Assembly: GCA_027032855.1 (NCBI GenBank)
Contig: JALVLX010000207.1
Span: 1-8,093 of the forward strand
Origin: Flavobacteriales bacterium
GTDB taxonomy: Bacteria > Bacteroidota > Bacteroidia > Flavobacteriales > Flavobacteriaceae
DNA: 8,093 bases
Direction: 5' to 3'
This document shows positions 1-4,951 of this stretch, piece by piece (position 1 is the stretch's first letter; every line of letters begins with the position of its first letter). The notes beneath the pieces are model-generated. The model searched no databases. It was not told the DNA's origin and saw only the letters and a program-made list of their open reading frames with translations. The position numbers and the translations under genes are program-made.

Positions 1-27
1 TCACTGGTTCGAATCCAGTATCGCCCA
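1..27 (+). tRNA. 3' end of a tRNA, cut by the window edge
   Basis: Only the last part of a tRNA is visible: T stem ACTGG (3-7), T loop TTCGAAT (8-14), T stem CCAGT (15-19), 3' acceptor strand ATCGCCC (20-26) and discriminator A27. The next bases are CAG, so a full CCA tail is not encoded. The matching 5' acceptor strand would be GGGCGAT and lies outside the window, so the anticodon and isotype cannot be read. Because the copy 145 bp downstream is degenerate, this one may be either the intact parent gene or another degenerate copy. A terminator hairpin follows within 11 bases. Confidence 0.55.
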
Positions 28-37
28 CAGAATAGAG

Positions 38-73
38 CCGTAGGAAGTAATTCTTACGGTTTTTGTTTTTTTT
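38..73 (+). terminator. Rho-independent terminator after first tRNA tail
   Basis: Stem CCGTAGGAA (38-46) pairs with TTCTTACGG (51-59), with one G-T wobble, around the tetraloop GTAA. A T-rich run interrupted by one G follows (60-73). It sits 11 bases after the tRNA acceptor end, as expected for a tRNA transcript. Confidence 0.75.
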
Positions 74-104
74 AACAAGTAAGAAAGTTTCCTGCTATAA
101 TTTT

Positions 105-172
105 GTGCTCAGTTGGTTTGAGCATCCCGACTTTAGTCGGGAGGGTCACTGGTTCGAATCCAGTATCGCCCA
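105..172 (+). pseudogene. Degenerate tRNA-like element
   Basis: The D arm is normal: GCTC (107-110), a loop of AGTTGGTTT, then GAGC (120-123). The T arm is normal (148-164), and the 3' acceptor strand ATCGCCC (165-171) with A172 matches the first copy. Two things are wrong. The seven bases where the 5' acceptor strand should lie (98-104, TAATTTT) do not pair with ATCGCCC. The anticodon arm is the palindrome TCCCGACTTTAGTCGGGA (125-142), which folds as a 7-bp stem with a TTTA loop instead of a 5-bp stem with a 7-base loop. There are 24 bases between the D and T stems where the canonical count is 23. It is therefore probably not a working tRNA; a tRNA-derived small RNA or a pseudogene is more likely. 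TAATTTTG at 98-105 fits the Bacteroidota -7 element, but no TTG is seen at the right distance upstream. Confidence 0.6.
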
Positions 173-182
173 CAGAATAGAG

Positions 183-214
183 CCGTAGGATATTTCTTAC
201 GGATTTTGTTTTTT
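183..214 (+). terminator. Rho-independent terminator after tRNA-like element
   Basis: Stem CCGTAGGA (183-190) pairs with TCTTACGG (195-202), with one G-T wobble, around a TATT loop. ATTTTGTTTTTT follows. It is the counterpart of the terminator at 38-73 and starts 10 bases after the tRNA-like acceptor end. Confidence 0.7.
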
Positions 215-238
215 ATAACATGTGAAATTCGTTATCTC

Positions 239-270
239 GCACCGTTGGTGCTTTTGTTTCTTGTTTTCCG
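239..270 (+). terminator. Possible terminator hairpin
   Basis: GCACC (239-243), GTT loop, GGTGC (247-251) form a perfect 5-bp GC-rich stem, followed by a T-rich stretch broken by G and C (252-267). It is short, and no gene directly precedes it apart from the tRNA-like unit, so it could be a back-up terminator or chance. Confidence 0.35.
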
Positions 271-292
271 CATTTACTTTAAGGTGTTTTTT

Positions 293-300
293 TAATTTTG
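293..300 (+). promoter_or_regulatory. Candidate -7 promoter element
   Basis: TAATTTTG matches the Bacteroidota primary-sigma -7 consensus TAnnTTTG exactly. The only upstream TTG (261-263) is 29 bases away, which is too far for the usual -33 element, so half of the promoter is unsupported. A start near 306 would place the hairpin at 310-335 at the very 5' end of the RNA. Confidence 0.3.
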
Positions 301-677
301 CGAACCTAACCGCAAAATTTGTATAAATATTGCGGATGCAATCTCAAAATTTACAGAAAATTGATAGTGAAACTGTTAATGACTTTTTTTCAATCGGAAA
401 AAAGTAGCGAAATTTTTCAGGTTGACCAGCAAAAAGTAGCAGAATATGGTTGTTTGCTTATTGCAGGTAGCAAATTCATTTGTTTTTTGCTTACCGGACT
501 AAGCAAAAAAAATGTTATTAATGAACAACAAAAACAGTTATATTTTGTTATATCGAACTAACAATTTTGACTTTTGCCCTAAATAGATTGATACGAAAGG
601 GCAACAATCAGATTAAGCTGTAAAGTTTTTTTTAGGGTATAGGCATAAAAATAGTCAAAGAAAGTAAATTATTATGG

Positions 678-1592
678 TTACAAGTATAAAAGTACAAATC
701 GAAAATATGTTTTCATAAGCCGGGACTTCGGTACATCACTCCTAACAACTTGGCACTCAGTCACCTTTGATTCTACTTCATCATACTGTTCCTTATATAA
801 ACGTTCTATTAAAGAAAGATATTCAGAATTATGCCCCATAGGATACTTCAACAATATACTGATAAGATTTCCCATAGTTACCAGCATTTCTTTTTTCTCA
901 TTAGAATTTAAAGGATAAGTAATGTTAGATGCACTCTTGTTTTGTAAACTTTTTAATAACTCATATAAGCTCGAATCTAACTTATCTTTTAAATCTTTTA
1001 AATCTATATTTTGAACATATTTTCTTACGGCTTCAACTATCATATCAAGCCGGTTACTCTTAGCAATATTACTATTGATTAATTTAGAATCCAATCGTAT
1101 CTTTTTGCCTTTTACGCCATATTCTGATACTTGTTGTGCAGTAATATCATCAAAAGTGGATTTTAACAAATCCTTATTATGTTTCAAATTATAAACTCTT
1201 AGTAATTTCCTGAATTCATAATAGGTTGACTCTGTTGGAACATCGTCATCTATATTATTTAACCCCAAGGCACGCATTACTTTTAAATTAAAGCGACACT
1301 CTTCAAAAAATTGTTCGTCACTCCAACCGTTCCCTTCCTTAAGAATCATCATGCCTATCAAAATCCGAACAGGGGCATTGTTGGGACGACCCATTCTTCT
1401 GGAGTATAAAACAGCATACGGACGCTCGTCTATACGATTTATAATTTCTCTATTGAAAACATTATGCCAACTTTTTTCGGATTCAAATAACTTTTGTTTC
1501 CGTGTTGACAACAGACTTGATATGTCCTTAAACAAGTCTCTTTCTGTATTTGAACTAGCTTTAAACATACATAAGGATACGAATTTTATCAT
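678..1592 (-). pseudogene. Truncated IS1182-family transposase
   Basis: The 304-residue product matches the N-terminal half of IS1182-type (DUF772) DDE transposases of Bacteroidota: GRPNNAPVRILIGMMILKEG at residues 68-87, WSDEQFFEECRFN (90-102), then PTESTYYEFRK (119-129). The segment IRLDSKLINSNIA (165-177) carries the presumed first catalytic Asp (D168). Family members run to roughly 450-550 residues. Here the second Asp and the Glu, with the Q-S-P-H-D-type segment expected next, are missing. After about residue 277 the sequence no longer looks like the family and ends at a stop, so the protein should be catalytically dead. Relatives usually begin MFK, so the internal ATG at 1568 (residue 9) is a likelier start than 1592. 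No minus-strand frame below 678 supplies the lost half, so this is a deletion rather than a frameshift. Family assignment is from recalled motifs. Confidence 0.85.
678..1592 (-). mobile_element. IS1182-family insertion sequence remnant
   Basis: The element is represented by its transposase 5' half only. I could not find terminal inverted repeats or a target duplication, so both outer borders are undefined. The 3' break lies close to position 755, where the translated sequence leaves the family pattern. The 5' end must lie between about 1592 and the promoter of the next gene at 1621. Confidence 0.65.
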
Positions 1593-1620
1593 AATAAAAA
1601 AATTTTTAACTACTTTTTTG

Positions 1621-1628
1621 TACCTTTG
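1621..1628 (+). promoter_or_regulatory. -7 promoter element of the kinase-prmC unit
   Basis: TACCTTTG is an exact TAnnTTTG match, 70 bases before the kinase ATG. No TTG lies about 20 bases upstream. The motif is embedded in the perfect palindrome ACCTTTGAAAGGT (1622-1634), which could be an operator or simply fold in the early transcript. Confidence 0.5.
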
Positions 1629-1653
1629 AAAGGTGTACTTTTCGGAGTACGCT

Positions 1654-1672
1654 CAACTTTCAACTTTCAACT
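1654..1672 (+). repeat. Tandem CAACTTT heptamers in leader
   Basis: The sequence CAACTTTCAACTTTCAACT is 2.7 copies of a heptamer in the presumed 5' leader of the kinase gene. The same heptamer recurs twice at 3173-3186 and in inverse orientation at 3110-3121. Confidence 0.7.
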
Positions 1673-1697
1673 CAATAAACCAAATTATCAACTAATA

Positions 1698-2303
1698 ATG
1701 AAAACCATTTGTATAACAGGCTCTGACGGATGTGGCAAAAGCACGCAAGCAGAATTGTTGTCAGGCATTTTACCGGACAGCAGGATTGTCTCTGTCTGGG
1801 ATTTGATAAAACGCCCGGAATTTCAATCGTGGTCAATATATAAAACAGCACCTAATGTAGAGCAGTATGTAGTTAATTTACAACCACTTAGTCGTAGTAT
1901 GTTTGTGTTTCATGCTTTTAATGAAGCTTATCACCACGCTTTGTCGTCCGGTGCTTCATACTTGATTTTTGACGGTTATTGGTACAAATATTGGGCAGTT
2001 GAGCAAGCAATGGGATCGGCTGAAGCATTTGGCAAATTTTTGAGTAGCCAATACGTAACACCGGATAAGGTTTTTTATCTTGATTTGCAGGTAGAAGAAG
2101 TTCTTAAACGCAAACAAGATATCTCTGTTTATGAAGCCGGAAATCAATTTGACAAAGTAAAAGCTTTTGTCAATTTTCAGTTAAAAACGCAGGATATCTT
2201 GCGTGATTTGTTACCGGACAAAAGTATTACCATTGATGCCACAGGAAGTGTTGAAGACATTCACCAACATATTCTATCAAATTTACAGGATTGGAACGTA
2301 TAA
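1698..2303 (+). CDS. Thymidylate kinase-like P-loop protein
   Basis: This 201-residue protein resembles dTMP kinases, which phosphorylate dTMP to dTDP with ATP in the cytoplasm. The Walker A loop GSDGCGKST lies at residues 8-16. The segment FDGYWYKYWAVEQ (91-103) corresponds to the D-R-(Y/W) nucleotide-binding motif, but the usual Arg is Gly (G93). VFYLDL (125-130) then KRKQDISVYEAG (137-148) fits the strand and LID region. Length suits the family. The frame stays open upstream to 1626, but that portion covers the promoter palindrome and heptamer repeats, so the ATG at 1698 is the credible start. The missing Arg leaves doubt whether it is the housekeeping Tmk or a paralogue acting on another nucleotide, so I give no symbol. 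Its end overlaps prmC by 13 bases, which suggests coupled translation. Confidence 0.8.
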   Translation: MKTICITGSDGCGKSTQAELLSGILPDSRIVSVWDLIKRPEFQSWSIYKTAPNVEQYVVNLQPLSRSMFVFHAFNEAYHHALSSGASYLIFDGYWYKYWAVEQAMGSAEAFGKFLSSQYVTPDKVFYLDLQVEEVLKRKQDISVYEAGNQFDKVKAFVNFQLKTQDILRDLLPDKSITIDATGSVEDIHQHILSNLQDWNV

Positions 2304-3130
2304 AAAATATATTGGACACATACAGAACAGCTTTGACCGGTATTTATGAAAGGCAAGAGATAGATGCGGTGTTTTATCGTTTGTTGATTTTTTATCATCA
2401 TTTACAACGGATTGACGTGTCGTTAAATCCTGAAATGGCTATTGATGAGACAAAACTTTTAGCGGCTTTAGAGGAACTCAAACAGCATAAACCCTGGCAA
2501 TATATAACGGGCGAAACGGAATTTTACGGCTTGCCTTTCAAAGTGACATCCGGCACATTGATACCGCGACCGGAAACGGAGGAATTGGTTGATTGGGTGA
2601 TAAATGATTGCAAAAATACTTCGGGTTTACGGATTTTGGATATCGGGACGGGGAGCGGTGCCATAGCGGTCAGTTTAGCCAAAAACTTACCGGGTAATTT
2701 CGTGTCTGCTATTGATTTTTCAGAAGGCGCTTTGAAAGTAGCTGAGGCTAATGCGAAACGCAATAGTGTAGAAGTGAAGTTTAAGCAACTGGATATTTTA
2801 AAAGTGCCGGCTTGTGACGAACATTATGATATCATAGTCAGCAATCCGCCTTATGTTATAGACAGCGAAAAAAAGATGATGCATGATAATGTGCTGCAAT
2901 TTGAACCGGAAACCGCTTTGTTTGTACCTGATTCTGATCCGTTGATTTTTTATGAAAAGATTATCAGTTTGGCCATAAAGAACAATACTTCGTATGTGTA
3001 TTTTGAAATCAATGAGTTTTTAAAAAATGATTTGGAAACACTATTGAATGAAAAAGGTATTTCGTTTTATGAATTCAGAAAAGATATATTTGGAAAATGG
3101 CGGATGCTTAAGTTGAAAGTTAAAAGTTAA
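2291..3130 (+). CDS. prmC: Release factor glutamine methyltransferase PrmC
   Basis: PrmC uses S-adenosylmethionine to methylate the Gln of the GGQ motif in peptide-chain release factors in the cytoplasm. The helical N-terminal domain (about 1-85) contains QYITGETEFYGLPF (70-83), followed by the IPRPETEELV signature (91-100). The Rossmann methyltransferase core has motif I LDIGTGSG (116-123), an acidic residue after the second strand (D142) and the substrate-binding NPPY motif (185-188). EPETALFVP (205-213) is also typical. The 279-residue length is normal. No ATG lies near the start: the frame opens after a stop at 2252, and the only near starts are TTG codons at 2291 and 2312. TTG 2291 has AGGA immediately before it and gives an N-terminus in keeping with relatives. 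The last residues (LKVKS) are encoded by repeat sequence AAGTTGAAAGTTAAAAGT and look like an add-on. Confidence 0.93.
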   Translation: MERIKNILDTYRTALTGIYERQEIDAVFYRLLIFYHHLQRIDVSLNPEMAIDETKLLAALEELKQHKPWQYITGETEFYGLPFKVTSGTLIPRPETEELVDWVINDCKNTSGLRILDIGTGSGAIAVSLAKNLPGNFVSAIDFSEGALKVAEANAKRNSVEVKFKQLDILKVPACDEHYDIIVSNPPYVIDSEKKMMHDNVLQFEPETALFVPDSDPLIFYEKIISLAIKNNTSYVYFEINEFLKNDLETLLNEKGISFYEFRKDIFGKWRMLKLKVKS

Positions 3131-3185
3131 AAGTTTGTAATGTTCATAAAGTTTATAATGTTCAGCTAAGTACAACTTTCAACTT
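3110..3185. repeat. Inverted repeat spanning the prmC stop codon
   Basis: AAGTTGAAAGTT (3110-3121) and AACTTTCAACTT (3174-3185) are perfect 12-base reverse complements separated by 52 bases. The left arm codes the end of PrmC, and copies of AAAGTT continue to about 3135. The loop holds an imperfect tandem duplication around TAATGTTCA (at about 3138 and 3157). The right arm consists of CAACTTT heptamers like those at 1654-1672. There is no T-run next to an arm in terminator position, so I do not call it a terminator. Confidence 0.75.
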
Positions 3186-3224
3186 TGGTTATTGATATTG
3201 CCGAAGTATCAATTAATATTTCCT

Positions 3225-3232
3225 TATCTTTG
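3225..3232 (+). promoter_or_regulatory. -7 promoter element of recN
   Basis: TATCTTTG is an exact TAnnTTTG match, 21 bases before the recN ATG. A TTG at 3198-3200 is 24 bases upstream, slightly longer than the usual 17-23 base spacing. Transcription would begin near 3239, leaving a leader of about 15 bases. Confidence 0.6.
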
Positions 3233-3253
3233 TCCTAAATATCGTTATAAAAT

Positions 3254-4909
3254 ATGTTGCAAAATCTCTACATAAAGAATTATGCTTTAATTGATAAAAT
3301 AAACTTATCATTTGATACCGGATTGACCATTATTACAGGAGAAACCGGTGCAGGAAAGTCTATCTTGTTAGGTGGTTTGGAATTGATTAGAGGCAAGCGT
3401 GCGCAACAAGGTTTGCTTAAAGATGCTTCGCAAAAGAGTGTGGTAGAAGCCACTTTTGACTTGTCGGCGTATCAATTGCAGGATTTTTTTGAAGCTGAAG
3501 AGTTAGACTATGAGCCGGAGACGATAATTCGCCGGGAATTGTTGCCCAATGGTAAGTCCAGAGCCTTTGTCAACGATACACCGGCTCGTTTGGATAGTTT
3601 AAACAGGTTAACGGAAAAATTGCTCGATATTCATTCGCAACATCAAACTTTGGAATTAAACGAGAAAGCTTTTCAATATGAACTACTCGATGCGGTGAGC
3701 AATAATAACGATTTGTTAAAAACATATCAGGCAGCATATCAAAAACATATCAAAATAAAGCATGATTTGCAGGAACTTTCCGTCAAATTGATGTACGCCG
3801 AACAAGAATTGTCCTATAAAAAACACCAGTTGGAAGAATTGCAACTGGCAAAGCTCGATGAAGTAGATTTTGAAAAACTGGAACAGCAGGTAAAAGCTTT
3901 TGACAACCAAGAAACTATCAATGAGGTTTTGGCTGAAGCTTTGCAAAAAATAGATGATGAAGAGTTGGGGGTATTGAGCCATATAATTGATTTGAAAACC
4001 GGTTTTAACAGGATTGCCGCTTTTGACGACAGGTTTGCAAACTTAGCCACACGATTGGAAAGTATGCAATGGGAATTGCAAGATATGATTGATGAGATTA
4101 CAGGTTTGGTTGAGGCTAATGATTACAATCCGGATCAAGTGGCACGCATACAGGCACAGTACGCAGCCATCAATCAATTGATGATGAAACATCAGGTTCT
4201 GCAATTGGAAGATTTGATTGCTTTGCGCAACCGTTTGTCTTCTGAAGTTACGGATTTGTCTTCATTGCAGGAACAAATTAACGAATTGGAGCAAAATTTA
4301 GCCAAAACAAGTGATTTGCTACACAAAAATGCTCTGAAAATACGAACCAACCGTCAAAAAGCCATTCCTAAATTGACAAGTCAGATTGAGAGTATTTTGC
4401 AAAGTTTATCTATGGCTGATACAAGGCTTAAAATAGAATTAGAGCCGACCGGTGATTTCCTGCCTAACGGTATGGATTTGTTAGATTTTCAGATTTCATC
4501 GGATAAAGGGAAAAGCTTTGGCAGTTTGAAACGTATTGCTTCCGGAGGGGAATTGTCGCGTTTGATGCTGGCCGTCAAAACAGTATTGTCAAAATACAAG
4601 CAGTTACCGACTATCATTTTTGATGAAATTGATACCGGAATTTCCGGCGATGTGGCACAAAAAATGGCAAAAGTTTTGAGGGATTTATCACACAATATGC
4701 AAGTGATTGTCATCACGCATTTGCCACAGATTGCCGTCAAAGGTAATAAACATTTTAAGGTCTATAAGAACTCCGGCGATGACATTACAACACAAGTCAG
4801 ACAGCTGATAGGAGAGGAGCGGGTGTATGAAATAGCTGAGATGCTCGAAGGTAAATCGCCGTCTGAATCTGCTTTGGGACACGCTCGTCATTTGTTGGGT
4901 ATCGGATAA
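3254..4909 (+). CDS. recN: DNA repair protein RecN
   Basis: RecN is a cytoplasmic SMC-like ATPase acting in recombinational repair of double-strand breaks. The 551 residues have the expected order: an N-terminal ABC half-site with LYIKNYALID (5-14) and Walker A GETGAGKS (29-36), then DIHSQHQTL (125-133). A long Glu/Lys/Leu-rich coiled-coil region runs from about 150 to 390. The C-terminal half-site has the ABC signature LKRIASGGELSRL (425-437), Walker B TIIFDEIDTGIS (453-464) and the switch histidine region VITHLPQIA (486-494). All ATPase motifs look intact and the length is normal. The ATG at 3254 is directly preceded by a promoter motif and begins with the typical MLxxLxIKNYALI. A 123-base gap and its own promoter separate it from prmC, so it is probably transcribed alone. 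SOS control cannot be judged. Confidence 0.97.
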   Translation: MLQNLYIKNYALIDKINLSFDTGLTIITGETGAGKSILLGGLELIRGKRAQQGLLKDASQKSVVEATFDLSAYQLQDFFEAEELDYEPETIIRRELLPNGKSRAFVNDTPARLDSLNRLTEKLLDIHSQHQTLELNEKAFQYELLDAVSNNNDLLKTYQAAYQKHIKIKHDLQELSVKLMYAEQELSYKKHQLEELQLAKLDEVDFEKLEQQVKAFDNQETINEVLAEALQKIDDEELGVLSHIIDLKTGFNRIAAFDDRFANLATRLESMQWELQDMIDEITGLVEANDYNPDQVARIQAQYAAINQLMMKHQVLQLEDLIALRNRLSSEVTDLSSLQEQINELEQNLAKTSDLLHKNALKIRTNRQKAIPKLTSQIESILQSLSMADTRLKIELEPTGDFLPNGMDLLDFQISSDKGKSFGSLKRIASGGELSRLMLAVKTVLSKYKQLPTIIFDEIDTGISGDVAQKMAKVLRDLSHNMQVIVITHLPQIAVKGNKHFKVYKNSGDDITTQVRQLIGEERVYEIAEMLEGKSPSESALGHARHLLGIG

Positions 4910-4951
4910 ATATTCGGTTACATCATGACTTTTTTACCTGATGACCAAGCA

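Larger units (their letters stand above)
1..190 (+). repeat. Direct repeat of tRNA tail plus terminator, 145-bp period
   Basis: Bases 1-45 are identical to 146-190, covering the T arm, acceptor strand, short spacer and the first half of the terminator hairpin. Beyond that the copies diverge but stay recognisable: both continue into TTCTTACGG and a T-rich tail with the same central G, then AACAAGT versus AACATGT. The repeat start is hidden by the window edge, so its true length is unknown. Confidence 0.85.
215..677. other. Region without a convincing gene
   Basis: No credible protein-coding gene is seen. The longest frame (319-561, 80 codons) would need a TTG start, sits in T/A-rich sequence and resembles nothing I recognise. 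A 23-codon ATG frame runs 336-407. An exact -7 motif TAATTTTG lies at 293-300. An imperfect hairpin follows at 310-335: CCGCAA, an A-A mismatch, ATTT, loop GTAT, AAAT, TTGCGG. An inverted repeat TTGCCCT/AGGGCAA (574-580, 598-604) has no T-run. The stretch may hold decayed sequence left by the adjacent insertion element. Confidence 0.5.

Noticed and set aside
319..561. 80-codon plus-strand open frame
   Set aside because: It needs a TTG start that falls inside a hairpin, has no recognisable motif, and its composition follows the A/T-rich background.
574..604. Inverted repeat TTGCCCT/AGGGCAA as a terminator or IS end
   Set aside because: The loop is 17 bases, there is no adjacent T-run, and no matching copy is seen on the far side of the IS remnant.
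1626..1697. N-terminal extension of the kinase
   Set aside because: The extension covers the promoter palindrome and heptamer repeats; the P-loop sits normally close to the N-terminus from the ATG at 1698.
3716..4050. Two overlapping minus-strand frames within recN
   Set aside because: Reverse-strand shadows of the RecN coiled-coil region; no start context or family signal.
4916..4946. Hairpin between recN and the converging MORN gene
   Set aside because: GGT/ACC and CATCA/TGATG pair only with a bulge and a 13-base loop, and the T-run lies in the loop rather than after the stem, so a terminator is not supported.
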